Source: Ectobacillus funiculus
Lineage (GTDB): Bacteria; Bacillota; Bacilli; Bacillales; Bacillaceae_G
Direction of reading: 5' to 3'
NCBI RefSeq assembly: GCF_004138295.1
Contig: NZ_SCFM01000004.1
Coordinates: 1 to 64,000, forward strand
DNA: 64,000 bases
Below are positions 41,697 to 51,031 of the stretch, piece after piece (within the stretch, counting starts at the first letter, position 1; every line of letters begins with the position of its first letter). The translations under genes and the position numbers were made by a program. The notes beneath the pieces are model-generated. The model had not been told where the DNA came from, searched no databases, and saw only the letters and a program-made list of their open reading frames with translations.

Positions 41697-42953
41697 TCAG
41701 GTAGATTTTTTGTAAATGCTTCTATCGAGCAGACCACTCTGAATCACTTGGCCATTTTGTGTTACTGTTTTGTAAGTTACGGCCACTATGCTGTTATTCG
41801 TTTCACTTACTACTTTGGAGGAAATATCGACGCTTTTTCCTGTGCTTGTTCCAAAAATACGAACAACAACCTGATTACCTTCAATTCCAGCCTGAAGATA
41901 GATATAATGTTCGGTATTGTTTTTAAACTTGAAATCTGGTCCGTAATCTGCGACAGTAGCGTCTTGTCCGAGCGGCACGTAATGAACAGGCATAGAGTGA
42001 TTGCTTCGCTCTTCAATAGAAAGGTCTGCACGTAAGACAGCACCATATAATGTAGTGCTCACTTGGCAAACGCCACCGCCTGCACTTTGTTGCACTTTTC
42101 CATTCACGTATGCAGCTGCTAGCTTATACCCATTAGCAGCATCGGTTACTCCGACTCGGCCATTAAAGCTGAAGACTTCATTTGGCGCGACAAGCGTATT
42201 GCTTAACGCCGCAGCTGCTCGACTTTCATTAAATAGTTGATTGCTATTTCTGCCGCTCGTAGGTGTACGATATTCTGCAATAATTTCCTTTACCCCCATA
42301 TTTTGTATATCCTCTGTTGTCCGCTCCGGTTTTACTGCAGCAATAGGTACTTGAATATCCGTATTTATGGATTTCACTGCTTGTTCTGTTAAAGATTTCA
42401 TCTTCCCTTTATCTACTTTTTCTCCATCCTTGCTTGGGATAATAGTGATATTTGGTCCTGTAGCAGAAAGAGAAGCATTTTGTGGGGATGAGACAATTTC
42501 GTTATATTTATCTTTGATAAATACGTCATATTTTGAAGAGTCTAAGTAAGCATTGAGATGATAGTTTTGCTGTGTTTTTCCGTTCTCTGCCTGTTTGCGC
42601 AGTTTGTAGCGTTCTAGAATTGTCCCTTTTTGATTTTTAAAGATTTGATCCGCAATATTCGTACCCTTGTACTGAACTCCTATCTCCTGCCATGTATAGG
42701 TGCTTATAGTATTTTGTAGGGAATACCTCATAGATTGTTGATTCATCTGATCTATTCTTTTTTGGACAATTTCTTCAACTTCCTGCTTTGTTTTTCCGCC
42801 TAGGGGGGTATCTTCAAAAGTCGTATGGGGCAAAACGTAGGTATCTAACTGTTTGTTCATGGCAGAAACATATTGATAGGCTACCCCCCCTGTAATACAA
42901 AGACCAATTCCACTAGCCACTACAGATCCGATAATCCACTTTCGTACATTCAT
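41697..42953 (-). CDS. VanW-family protein with putative peptidoglycan-binding domain (YoaR-like)
   Basis: 418 residues: a membrane anchor (about 7-28), an extracellular segment of the PG_binding_4 type (about 50-210), then a VanW domain (about 230-360) marked by EVFSFNGRVGVTDAANGY, SAGGGVCQVSTTLYGAVLRA and ERSNHSMPVHYVP. The C-terminus may be a G5-like strand-rich tail. The role is at the cell wall; chemistry is unknown. ATG 42953 is behind ATAGGAGGAGACAA. Confidence 0.9.
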   Translation of the reverse strand: MNVRKWIIGSVVASGIGLCITGGVAYQYVSAMNKQLDTYVLPHTTFEDTPLGGKTKQEVEEIVQKRIDQMNQQSMRYSLQNTISTYTWQEIGVQYKGTNIADQIFKNQKGTILERYKLRKQAENGKTQQNYHLNAYLDSSKYDVFIKDKYNEIVSSPQNASLSATGPNITIIPSKDGEKVDKGKMKSLTEQAVKSINTDIQVPIAAVKPERTTEDIQNMGVKEIIAEYRTPTSGRNSNQLFNESRAAAALSNTLVAPNEVFSFNGRVGVTDAANGYKLAAAYVNGKVQQSAGGGVCQVSTTLYGAVLRADLSIEERSNHSMPVHYVPLGQDATVADYGPDFKFKNNTEHYIYLQAGIEGNQVVVRIFGTSTGKSVDISSKVVSETNNSIVAVTYKTVTQNGQVIQSGLLDRSIYKKST

Positions 42954-43301
42954 TTGTCTCCTCCTATAGCAAACAGTATAGTGATGCAGTATATGAATGA
43001 TATGAAAATTTAGAATATTCTTAAACTATTATAACATTTTATGGTAAAAATTGTAATTATAAAACAAGTTTTGTTATTGTTTTGTTATGTGTAAGGCTGC
43101 TGTGACTTTGAAAAATAATAAAGCTATCAGCTACTAAAAAAGGGACAGCTTCACCAAAGTGAAATCTGTCCAAAATCGAAAACATTTATGGATAAATGTT
43201 TTGGGATTGGATCATAATCCGAGATTTAACAAGAAGTTCTTTTTACGTTTTTTGTAAAAGATCTTTGTATCAGACCTATCTTTTTCAATACGATAAAATC
43301 C
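42954..43301. other. Intergenic interval
   Basis: Contains the leftward terminator at 43134-43171 and an AT-rich promoter-like stretch before the VanW-like gene; nothing else is visible. Confidence 0.5.
43134..43171 (-). terminator. Terminator of the FAD monooxygenase gene
   Basis: On the minus strand GGACAG-ATTTCACTTTGGTGAAG-CTGTCC, with an inner TTCAC/GTGAA stem, precedes CTTTTTTAG. Confidence 0.8.
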
Positions 43302-44543
43302 CTATTCATTTTTAAGTCCTCTAGCAATGAGTTCTTTAATTTTATTCTCTAAATCTTGGGGTTCAAACGTATAGTTATATACACCGAGAAACATTTGCGT
43401 TAGGTTAGAGTCAGAGGCAATCATACTGTTTATGAAGTGCTGTTGATCTGAAAATGGAATATTTTTTGTGAATTGGCATGCCATTTCAAATCGTGTTTTC
43501 ATTTTTGATTCCATCAAGTTTTGATAAGTGTTCGCCATTTCCTCCCAGTTGTCATCCCAAGAGCTATGTGTATTTAATATCTCACTTAGTATTCGTGATT
43601 CATAGATCGCATCATGCATGCCTTGACCTACAGCAGGATCTTTAAAGGACACGGCATCTCCGACTAAGGCCCATCCTTTGCCCATCCCTTTATACCAATC
43701 GTTGTCGTAGCCTAAAAGTCCTCTAATCGGCCCTACGAAGCGGGCGTCTTGCATTCGAGCAGGAAGATCAGTATTGCTAAATTCGGTATTAATGAGGGAG
43801 CGGAAGCCTAGCACAGGGTTGCTCCTAAAGGTTTCTCTCCATTCTATATCCTCTAGTGGGAACATAATGCCCATCACGCACAAATTATCACTTGTTGGAA
43901 ACGAAATTAATAATTTATCATTAATTTTATAGAATTCAGTACATATTTCATTCTTCTGGGGATAGTGATCTAAATAGGCGACATAGGAGGCAAAATCTGT
44001 GGGGACAGATTTTAATCTCTCACTGTTGACTAATCTTCGAATTGTGGAATTTCTGCCATCTGCCCCAATCACGAGTTTGGCCATATAGATGCTTGTATTT
44101 CCTGCTTGATCTATTCCGATGACTCCTTCTATTCTGCCATTCTTAGAAACTACGTCAGTCACACGAAATCCTTCTATCGCAGTGACTTTTTCGTGCTCTG
44201 AGGCATGTTCGAACAAAATCTGATCAAGATATGTACGACGTATACATAAACAATCCGTTTCACCATTTACTTCAGGAAAGGAACCGTCAATTATATTTTG
44301 GTCAAATTGTATATAAGCTCGCTTATATGTTGGTGTTCTGGTTGCAAGTAATCGATCTAATACACCCATTTCTCTGAGCATACCTACAGAATTATTAAAA
44401 AAGTTATGAGTGGACAAAATATCGCTTGGAAAGGTACTTCGCTCTAAGAGGAGAATGTCATATCCTTTTTTTGATAGCTCATAAGCTAATGTAGACCCTG
44501 CAATACGGGCTCCAACAATGATGACATCATAATTTTGTTTCAT
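43302..44543 (-). CDS. FAD-dependent monooxygenase (PHBH-type oxidoreductase)
   Basis: 413 residues with the three flavoprotein-hydroxylase motifs: DVIIVGARIAGSTLAYELSK (dinucleotide binding; the first Gly triplet reads GARIAG), GADGRNSTIRRLV (about 168-180), and ALVGDAVSFKDPAVGQGMHD (about 288-307). Such enzymes hydroxylate or epoxidise aromatic or polyene substrates. It stands alone, 2 kb from the PKS operon on the opposite strand; a tailoring role is conceivable but unsupported. ATG follows GGAGGCAGGGAAGG. Confidence 0.9.
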   Translation of the reverse strand: MKQNYDVIIVGARIAGSTLAYELSKKGYDILLLERSTFPSDILSTHNFFNNSVGMLREMGVLDRLLATRTPTYKRAYIQFDQNIIDGSFPEVNGETDCLCIRRTYLDQILFEHASEHEKVTAIEGFRVTDVVSKNGRIEGVIGIDQAGNTSIYMAKLVIGADGRNSTIRRLVNSERLKSVPTDFASYVAYLDHYPQKNEICTEFYKINDKLLISFPTSDNLCVMGIMFPLEDIEWRETFRSNPVLGFRSLINTEFSNTDLPARMQDARFVGPIRGLLGYDNDWYKGMGKGWALVGDAVSFKDPAVGQGMHDAIYESRILSEILNTHSSWDDNWEEMANTYQNLMESKMKTRFEMACQFTKNIPFSDQQHFINSMIASDSNLTQMFLGVYNYTFEPQDLENKIKELIARGLKNE

Positions 44544-44679
44544 CCTTCCCTGCCTCCTGCCTATAGATACTAGCGTTACACTTAATTATCAGGATAAAAG
44601 TAACTATCATTATCTTTCGAAGGTTAACTTATATGTGCATATTTCGTTTATAAAACAAAAGGAAGATTGTTCGGCACAC

Positions 44680-44709
44680 AAAAAAAAGCAGCTGTAGCAC
44701 TGCTTTTTA
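44680..44709 (-). terminator. Terminator overlapping the stop of the 92-residue gene
   Basis: AAAAGCAG-TGCTACAG-CTGCTTTT with a long T run on the minus strand. Confidence 0.8.
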
Positions 44710-44985
44710 TTTAGAAAGATTTATATTACGGGTGTTGATAGAGGGAGTTATTTTGCAAATATTGAAAATATAATCTATTAGCTGATTAAATGGAATTTCT
44801 GCAAGCTTTGTAGCTTTTGCTCCGTATTCCGCTTCTAAACTTTTAATGCATTTGTCTAGCTGCTTTGCTATGTCCAACAAAAGCAAAATATTATTATCAT
44901 TGATAGGTTGTTGAGAAACTGCTTCTGTTTCTGTCTGCGGGTCCTGGTGGCTGAATGCTTCATCCCATTCGGAAAATATCATCAT
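44707..44985 (-). CDS. Hypothetical protein (92 residues)
   Basis: ATGATG start behind AAAGGGGTAAAG. The N-terminus is acidic (EWDEAFSHQDPQTETEAV) and the rest helical (LLLLDIAKQLDKCIKSLEAE). No family recognised. A terminator overlaps the stop. Confidence 0.6.
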   Translation of the reverse strand: MMIFSEWDEAFSHQDPQTETEAVSQQPINDNNILLLLDIAKQLDKCIKSLEAEYGAKATKLAEIPFNQLIDYIFNICKITPSINTRNINLSK

Positions 44986-45345
44986 CTTTACCCCTTTCCC
45001 AATTAAAAGTCTACGTACGTTAGTATAGTTCGCTGTTTAGGGGATTCATTCCTGCTAACTAATTTGTAGATAATTTTTAGGGAGGAGGTTTTTAAATAGA
45101 TATATTTTTTTATTTGTCTATAGAAGTTGTCACAATCATGTCGTCAAAAGCAAAATCATAAAATTTACTAAAGGTTAGCGTTAAGCACGAAACTAGAAGC
45201 TTTATGAACAAAAAAACAAATTAAGTTCAATAGTAAACTTAACTTGTTTTAAACTGCCTAGATCGATAATTTTTAACAATTTTAAGGTAGCAGTTGTCCC
45301 TTCTTTGGGCTTTTCAGAGACGAGATATCCCTTTTAATAAAAGAT
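44986..45345. other. Intergenic interval
   Basis: Only a leftward terminator (45209-45247) is apparent. Confidence 0.5.
45209..45247 (-). terminator. Terminator of the zinc-finger-like gene
   Basis: On the minus strand CAAGTTAAGTTT-actatt-gAACTTAATTTG is followed by TTTTTTTG. Confidence 0.75.
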
Positions 45346-45558
45346 TTATTGATTGGCCTCAAACCAGTCAGTGTATAAACCGCTTCCATTACAGCCTGGG
45401 CAATCATACGTAGGAATATAAAACGAGCTGCTGAGTGCAGGGTAAAGAATCATGCCTGCTCCGCTGCAATCGGGACAATGACCTAGTGATTGCATATTAG
45501 ATTTATGTTTTTCATAACTTGCGGTTCTCCAGTTAGAAATTGTACTAAAGAGTCCCAT
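45346..45558 (-). CDS. Small CxxCxGxG zinc-binding protein (70 residues)
   Basis: Two DnaJ-type zinc half-sites: HCPDCSGAGM (about 27-36) and YDCPGCNGSGLY (about 51-62). Together they would hold one Zn ion in a mini zinc-ribbon. The N-terminus is polar. Function unknown; single-domain proteins of this type can be stand-alone adaptors. Site: TGGGAGGTGAGTAA. Confidence 0.75.
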   Translation of the reverse strand: MGLFSTISNWRTASYEKHKSNMQSLGHCPDCSGAGMILYPALSSSFYIPTYDCPGCNGSGLYTDWFEANQ

Positions 45559-45751
45559 TTACTCACCTCCCATTCATTTCTTTAGTTTGTGAGGAAGGAT
45601 GATATTTTATTCTCGGATCATGATCAGCTTCACTTTTCTTTTACAAAAGAAGTGCGATTTGAACTTGAATAAAAATGGTTAACAAGGTAATCTTGTCTTA
45701 TCATTCTTTATAGCTTTGAAAAGGGATGTTGTAAGTAAGAATGGGGGTTGA

Positions 45752-46477
45752 ATGGGAATGAAGCTAGCATTTATATCTGATATCCACGGAAACGCAGTTG
45801 CACTTGAGGCTGTATTAGAGGATGTAAGTAAAAAACAGGTTGATAAAGTGTATGTGCTTGGTGATATTTGTTACCGTGGTCCAGAACCTAAGCGTTCTCT
45901 TGATTTAATTCGTTCATTACATACAGAGGTTATTAAGGGGAATGCAGATGAATGGGTAGTCCGTGGAGTTCGTCAGGGAGAAGTGCCTGATAAGATTTTG
46001 CAACTAATGAACACGGAACGTGACTGGATTGTATCTCAGTTAGACCAAGCTGATATTGAATACTTAGACAGCTTGCCTACAGAAATAAATTCTACAGTCG
46101 AAGGTATATCATTTCATGCATTTCATGCAACGCCGAACAGTCTGTTCGATATTATACCGCCAAACGCGGATGATGAAACTTTACAATCTAAAATGATGTC
46201 AACTGTGGAAGCCAATCTGTATGTATACGCGCACATTCATAAGCCGTATATTCGCTATCTTGATGGTAAAGTAATTATGAATATTGGGAGTGTTGGCTTG
46301 CCCTTCGATGGAATGAATAAAGCTTCCTATGGTATTGTCGAGATACAGGAGGATGGTTTTAGAACATCTATTGAGCGCGTGAGTTTTGCTATAGAAAAGG
46401 TGATTCAACAATATCAAGAAAAGGATTATCCTAACGCAGATATGATGACACAAGTTTTGCGTAAAGCTAGAATATAG
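45752..46477 (+). CDS. Metallophosphoesterase (calcineurin-like, YfcE/DevT type)
   Basis: 241 residues with phosphoesterase motifs in order: SDIHGNAVALEAVL (about 8-21), VLGDICYRGPEP (about 34-45), KGNADEW (about 65-71), and YAHIHKPYIR plus NIGSVGLPFDG later. All metal-binding residues are present. Substrate unknown. ATG 45752 or 45758 fits the GGGGGTTG site. A strong terminator follows. Confidence 0.9.
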   Translation: MGMKLAFISDIHGNAVALEAVLEDVSKKQVDKVYVLGDICYRGPEPKRSLDLIRSLHTEVIKGNADEWVVRGVRQGEVPDKILQLMNTERDWIVSQLDQADIEYLDSLPTEINSTVEGISFHAFHATPNSLFDIIPPNADDETLQSKMMSTVEANLYVYAHIHKPYIRYLDGKVIMNIGSVGLPFDGMNKASYGIVEIQEDGFRTSIERVSFAIEKVIQQYQEKDYPNADMMTQVLRKARI

Positions 46478-46501
46478 GCAAATCTTTTTAAGCTTACAAT
46501 A

Positions 46502-46555
46502 AAACAAATCCTCCATAACGATACAATGTGTGAGTTATGGGGGATTTGTTTTTTG
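46502..46555 (+). terminator. Terminator after the metallophosphoesterase gene
   Basis: AAACAAATCCtCCATAAC and GTTATGGgGGATTTGTTT form a long interrupted stem followed by TTTT. Confidence 0.85.
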
Positions 46556-46782
46556 AGTGTGAAACTTCAACGGTGGAAACGTTTTTTTGATGATGCAAAA
46601 AAAACCACGAAATTTCATTTACTGTATTTAATTTATTTATCCTCAAAAACATCTACCATAAGAAAATTCATATAAAGAAACTAAGTGATATTTGATAAGG
46701 AGGATTGGATTATTCTTCCTATTATATTTTTTTCTACTTAAACAAAAAGTAGGTAAGACAATAGTTAAAGGAGACGTGCCAT

Positions 46783-46968
46783 ATGACAGAAAAGAAACCA
46801 AGCTTATTTATGGCGGATTTGTTGCATTACAATCCGGCTGAGCATCATGATGATTCGGAAACGGTACAAGGGTTTGCAATCACGCATAGACAAGTGAGCA
46901 GTATGTATACAGACGGTACAATTGATACCATAGGTAATGATTCTGCTTCACTTGAAAACCCGCAATAA
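46783..46968 (+). CDS. Hypothetical protein (61 residues)
   Basis: ATG 46783 behind TAAAGGAGACGTGCCAT. The protein is acidic and His-containing (LLHYNPAEHHDDSETVQGF) with no fold I recognise. Its stop codon lies 1 nt before an ArsR-gene remnant in another frame, so the 3' end may have been created by the rearrangement that truncated that regulator. Confidence 0.6.
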   Translation: MTEKKPSLFMADLLHYNPAEHHDDSETVQGFAITHRQVSSMYTDGTIDTIGNDSASLENPQ

Positions 46969-46969
46969 T

Positions 46970-47026
46970 TACGAAGTAAAGGACAAGCGAGTCGAAATTA
47001 TCCTTGATGCGATAGTTAGTGCTTAA
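46970..47026 (+). pseudogene. C-terminal remnant of a third PagR-like ArsR gene
   Basis: Reads YEVKDKRVEIILDAIVSA then stop, nearly identical to the C-terminus of the regulator at 20331-20612 (YEVKDKRVENILNAVVSA). Downstream at about 47298-47360, GGTAGCTGAATGAAGCAAA and TTATCCAC echo sequence following paralogue 2 at 21105-21140. The wHTH part is gone. Confidence 0.85.
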
Positions 47027-47461
47027 GTGTTACTAGCTATTAGTAAATAAATTATTCGAAAGCGGATTGCTGCGGCAGTTCGCTTTTTTGTCGTACGATT
47101 GCCACCTATATATGTATACTTTGGTTATTGTGTGTTCGATATGTAGACAAGCGGTAGCGGAAACTGCTGTTTGTTCATTGTGGAGAATATGATTCGACAA
47201 TACCAGTTCTTCATAAAATGCTTTTGGCTTGAGTGGAGGGATATCCGCCTCTTCCGCTTTTTTGAGCTACTTCCTATGGTTGGTATCGAGAAGCATATGA
47301 GGTAGCTGAATGAAGCAAAGAAACGTTGCTTGCAATTCAATTACTATTTTATCCACCGGTAAGTTTTACTTTTTTAAAATAGATTTGGAAATCACTTCAC
47401 TTAATAGTAGAATGATTTTATATTTTAAAAGATTAATTAAATTGAGGGGATATTAGAGCTT
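47027..47461. other. Interval after the ArsR remnant
   Basis: A terminator at 47059-47089, then sequence partly shared with the downstream flank of ArsR paralogue 2; no intact gene. Confidence 0.55.
47059..47089 (+). terminator. Terminator
   Basis: AGCGGATTGC-TGCG-GCAGTTCGCT followed by TTTTT. Confidence 0.75.
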
Positions 47462-48442
47462 ATGGGTGAAATAAGGAAAAAAAGAAGAAAAAGAAACAAA
47501 CGTAAAATTATTGGTTATAGTGTAGGTGTATTGGCTATTATACTTTTGGCGATTACAGGGTTTGTATATAAACAACTACAGCCCCAAAATCATTTCAAAG
47601 AAGTTCCTGTAGTAAGCAAGACCCCTAATAATACACAATCTCAATACGGTGTATTTAATGTTTTACTAATTGGGTCAGATGAAAGAAAAGGACAGAACGT
47701 TGGACACTCTGATTCTATGATGCTTTTTCATGTGGATTTAAATAGAAATCAATATCAGGCGATAAGCATACCACGAGATACCAGAGTGCATTTGGATGGT
47801 TATGGTTATACAAAGCTTACAAGTGTACAATATATTAAGCAGGCAACAGAGGGTGCCCAAAAAGGTGTAGATGCAGCTGTAAATGCTGTTAGTGAATTGA
47901 CAGGTGTTCCAATTAATTATTATGTAGAAACAAATTACCAAGGACTGCAGGGGATGGTGGATGCTATAGGTGGTATCGATATGAACGTACCATTCGATGT
48001 GAAATTGACCCATCCTTGGTACCCAGAAAATAAAAATAAAGTGGTAAACGCTGGTGTTCATTCAGTTGATGGCAAGATGGTAACAGAACTTGTGCATGAG
48101 CGTTATTCTCTAAAGAATGGAGAATATGATCGTCAAAAATTACAAGAAGAAGCCTTGATAGGGATTGCAAAAACAGCATTAAAGCCTTCTAATGTGACAA
48201 AGTTGCCTGGGGTTATAAAACAAGTGCCGAATTTCTTGATTGCATCCAATATGAATACATCCGATATGATAAGTTTAGGCGTAGCTATAAAAGACTTTAA
48301 TCCGGATACGCAACTCCACTACTATCAAGTTGGTGGCGAGTGGAAGACCATGTACGATGATATCTTAAAGAATAATAACGACCAGCTCGTTATGGATAAA
48401 GCTCAACTGGAAGAAATTATTGACCAACATTTTAAGCAATAG
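47462..48442 (+). CDS. LytR-CpsA-Psr (LCP) family cell-wall ligase
   Basis: 326 residues: a highly basic start (KKRRKRNKRK), one membrane helix (about 19-38), then an LCP domain with VLLIGSDERKGQNVGHSDSM, the Arg motif ISIPRDTRVHL, and HERYSLKNGEYDRQKLQEEA. LCP enzymes attach teichoic acids or other glycopolymers to peptidoglycan at the outer membrane face. ATG 47462 is 13 nt behind GAGGGG, a long spacing. Confidence 0.93.
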   Translation: MGEIRKKRRKRNKRKIIGYSVGVLAIILLAITGFVYKQLQPQNHFKEVPVVSKTPNNTQSQYGVFNVLLIGSDERKGQNVGHSDSMMLFHVDLNRNQYQAISIPRDTRVHLDGYGYTKLTSVQYIKQATEGAQKGVDAAVNAVSELTGVPINYYVETNYQGLQGMVDAIGGIDMNVPFDVKLTHPWYPENKNKVVNAGVHSVDGKMVTELVHERYSLKNGEYDRQKLQEEALIGIAKTALKPSNVTKLPGVIKQVPNFLIASNMNTSDMISLGVAIKDFNPDTQLHYYQVGGEWKTMYDDILKNNNDQLVMDKAQLEEIIDQHFKQ

Positions 48443-48580
48443 GTGAAAATGAGGTTGTAGATTATCTTATCATCAATTTATACAATGCTAAAATAAAAGC
48501 ACTATAAAGCTTTGTAATCATATAGGTACTATAAGTGGTTTTTCTCTAAACACAATAACAGCATTCAACAGGATTAGTGT

Positions 48581-48610
48581 GCCGTCTTTTTAAAAAGATG
48601 GCTTTTTATT
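48581..48610 (+). terminator. Terminator after the LCP gene
   Basis: GCCGTCTTTTT / AAAAAGATGGC followed by TTTTTATTTT. Confidence 0.85.
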
Positions 48611-48629
48611 TTGAAAAGCATTTAGCACA

Positions 48630-48995
48630 AGGAGGAGTTTACAAAACAAACATTCCTCTTACTCGAAGTCGAGAATGTAGACGAATACGGGAATAAAGAG
48701 GAAGAGCAGAAGTCTAAAATTGAAATATGGACTTGCGAATGGTGAAAGTATTGCTGGGATTGAATTGAAGCTAAAGGATTTGCCGCAGTTTAAGCGTAAA
48801 CGAACGAGAATGACTGCTCAGACTGAAATCCTTGCAGCGTGTAGCAGAAGCCAGTGGGAAGCCTATAATCAGTCTCCAGCAGTTGCAAAAAAAGGAAATG
48901 GAAGCATTTTACAAAAGTATGCAGTAAAGGAGGCGAGATTAATAGAGTCATGTATGAATAAAAACCCCAGTACCAACGGGAACTCTAGAGGATAA
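48630..48995 (+). pseudogene. Decayed gene, possibly phage-derived
   Basis: Two coding-like blocks in different frames: TKQTFLLLEVENVDEYGNKE ending WTCEW-stop (about 48632-48740), then TAQTEILAACSRSQWEAYNQ and [19 protein letters not shown] (48810-48950). The second has no ribosome site. It overlaps the end of the minus-strand L,D-transpeptidase gene. The parent family is not certain; a phage recombination or replication protein is my guess. Confidence 0.4.
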
Positions 48996-49283
48996 TTCCA
49001 GAACATCATGATTAAACATCCTAATACATCCATGTGAGACATTCTTACCGATTGAAGCTGGGTTATTTGTTCCATGTATACCGTAATGAGGTTTTGACAA
49101 CCCCATCCAAAGCACTCCAAATGGTCCACCAGGATTATGTTGTTTATTGATAATCGTGTATGTCCCAGAGGGTGTTGGTGACAATATTTTCCCAACTGCA
49201 ATTGGGTAAGCTTTTATAAGCCTGTTTCCATCAAAAAGTTTTAATTGATGTTGTGATACAGATACGTCAATCCATCTCACCAT
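48948..49283 (-). CDS. L,D-transpeptidase (YkuD domain only)
   Basis: 111 residues, a bare YkuD catalytic domain with the signature [20 protein letters not shown] (about 74-93): catalytic Cys with His and Arg. These enzymes form 3-3 peptide cross-links in cell wall or spore cortex. It lacks the LysM domain of B. subtilis YkuD and has no signal peptide. ATG 49283 is 8 nt behind GGAG; an in-frame ATG 15 nt upstream overlaps that site. Confidence 0.9.
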   Translation of the reverse strand: MVRWIDVSVSQHQLKLFDGNRLIKAYPIAVGKILSPTPSGTYTIINKQHNPGGPFGVLWMGLSKPHYGIHGTNNPASIGKNVSHGCIRMFNHDVLELSSRVPVGTGVFIHT

Positions 49284-49518
49284 GAAAATCAACTCCATTT
49301 TTTGAATATCGTATGAAGGAACTCAGGAATTTGTTAATTAATTAGGAATTGATTGAACAATACGAAGATTATTCGCAATGAAAAGAAGGTACTACTTGTT
49401 CAATGAAGGATTTAGCTTTATAAGACATACAGCAGAAGGACCAAATTGGACCTTTCTTCCTTTGTTCAAATTATCAACACTAATGTTTACAGAGTTTTAA
49501 GGAAAGGGGGTGAACTAA

Positions 49519-49666
49519 TTGCCAATTTTGGTATTCTTTTTTATTTGACATTGTTATGTTCTCGGTTATTGCACTGGATCAGCGTTATCCATTCCGAGCC
49601 TATATCCTCTCCTTATTTATTATTGTCTTCCTAATAGCTTACTTTCATGTTCCTTTTAAATTTTAA
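49519..49666 (+). pseudogene. Frameshifted small membrane protein
   Basis: Behind an excellent site (AAGGGGGTGAACTAA), TTG 49519 opens only PILVFFFI-stop. A one-base shift in the T-rich run continues FDIVMFSVIALDQRYPFRAY and ILSLFIIVFLIAYFHVPFKF to 49666. ATG 49556 gives a 36-residue alternative. It is either a frameshift pseudogene, a sequencing error, or a leader peptide plus small membrane protein. Confidence 0.4.
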
Positions 49667-49975
49667 AGTTGCTAAATAACAACCCTTACTACATAAGATT
49701 CTGGGATAAATCCATACTAGCCTAATGGAAGTTCAGTTAAAAAACAATTGAGGGTTACAATTAAGTGGTCTTTGTCTTTGTGCTATTTGTAACAAAAGTC
49801 GCTCATCAAGTGACCTTAAATAGTAATTAAATGTTCAACGAGAGCACTATCCATTTATTGCAGTAATTAAGAAACAAATGTTAGCTGTTTTATAAAAATT
49901 AATAATCTCTGTACACGTGTAAAGCGAAATAGATACAATAAGCATAACAAGACGAATAGAAAGGAGGATATGTTT
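49667..49975. other. Intergenic interval
   Basis: AT-rich; no feature seen beyond the ribosome site of the next gene. Confidence 0.5.
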
Positions 49976-50236
49976 GTGGAAGAAGAAAACAGTTTTCATA
50001 CATGGATAAGAAAAAAACTTGAGCAAGAGGGATACATAGGGGATGAACTAGAGGGAAAGGTGAAGGAGCAGCTTTTGTTTGTACCGAAGGATTTACAGAA
50101 ACTAGCCGAAGAAGCGAATTTTCGAGAAAAAGCAAGGGCTGCCCTTCATTTATATATCGAATCTTTGCGTGATTCAGAGAATCATGTACAAATGAAGAAA
50201 CAGTTGCTGGAGGGCTATTTACAATATAAGGGATAG
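49976..50236 (+). CDS. Hypothetical acidic helical protein (86 residues)
   Basis: GTG 49976 (MEEENSF) is 8 nt behind AAAGGAGG; ATG 49970 is only 2 nt from it. The protein is nearly all helix with high Glu/Lys content (FVPKDLQKLAEEANFREKAR). No family recognised. It is 88 nt before the next gene. Confidence 0.65.
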   Translation: MEEENSFHTWIRKKLEQEGYIGDELEGKVKEQLLFVPKDLQKLAEEANFREKARAALHLYIESLRDSENHVQMKKQLLEGYLQYKG

Positions 50237-50324
50237 GATTTCTAAGTAAAATGCAGGGATATTGACTGGTTTGAAATGAAAAAAACTTGTGTATCCTAGA
50301 GGTATTAAATGCGGAGGTGGTAAT

Positions 50325-50726
50325 ATGAAATCTTTTACGGTAACGTTTCACGCCGAAGATGAAATGCCTATGATAACGGTACAAAAGTTAAATGAGGATG
50401 ATTTTAACCGAGTTACAGCGGGTGGAACTAGACATTTGTTTGAACTTGATACAAATATCGGCTTTTTCGTGTTTTTTGATGCGGAAGATACAGATGGGAC
50501 CGAATATTACTTATCTTTGCAATATGAAGAGGATGGGGAAGATCCTATTGCTTGTTATTCGTTCCAACTTAAGGATTTTTATGAATTCATGGCATTATAT
50601 TTAAATGACCTTGAGTTCCAAGGGGAAGAGGATGAGAATGAAGAGGAGCAGGAGTACGGTTCAATCCATCATCTTGCCCACTTGCTTTATCACGTAGCAG
50701 AAGAGGGGAAGGATGTAGAAGTATAA
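50325..50726 (+). CDS. Acidic hypothetical cytosolic protein (133 residues)
   Basis: ATG 50325 behind GCGGAGGTGGTAAT; the 12 upstream in-frame residues are not plausible coding. Strand-rich core (VTAGGTRHLFELDTNIGFFV, DGTEYYLSLQYEEDG) followed by an acidic tail (EEDENEEEQEYG). No catalytic motif. A 16-bp hairpin overlaps the stop. Confidence 0.7.
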   Translation: MKSFTVTFHAEDEMPMITVQKLNEDDFNRVTAGGTRHLFELDTNIGFFVFFDAEDTDGTEYYLSLQYEEDGEDPIACYSFQLKDFYEFMALYLNDLEFQGEEDENEEEQEYGSIHHLAHLLYHVAEEGKDVEV

Positions 50727-50753
50727 AGCAGGAAGACACCTGCTTTATACTTC
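50716..50753 (+). terminator. Perfect 16-bp hairpin over the stop codon
   Basis: AGAAGTATAAAGCAGG-AAGACA-CCTGCTTTATACTTCT, with no T tract. Termination or mRNA 3'-end protection are both possible. Confidence 0.65.
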
Positions 50754-51031
50754 TGAGGGGGTTAATTTCACGTATCGAAATAAAAATTTATTTTTAAAAA
50801 ACGTCAGCCGAATTAGTAAAAAGCACACTCGTATATTTATAGTGAAAGTTTGCTTTTGTTGTCTAAAATCAACCACATTATCTCACACGCTATAAAATTT
50901 CATGTAGCGTAATTCGAATTTAATAATTAGTTTTTTACAAATTGCAAGAACATATACAAACACATTTGTAAACAAACTGTTTATGCAGTAATATTAAAGT
51001 CGTGAGTTTAAACTAGGAAGGATTGAGATGC
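50754..51031. other. Intergenic region upstream of the U32 gene
   Basis: AT-rich promoter-like sequence only. Confidence 0.45.

Noticed and set aside
43302-44543. FAD monooxygenase as a tailoring enzyme of the PKS operon
   Set aside because: It is 2 kb away, on the opposite strand, and separated by a repeat, terminators and the VanW-like gene; no positive evidence.
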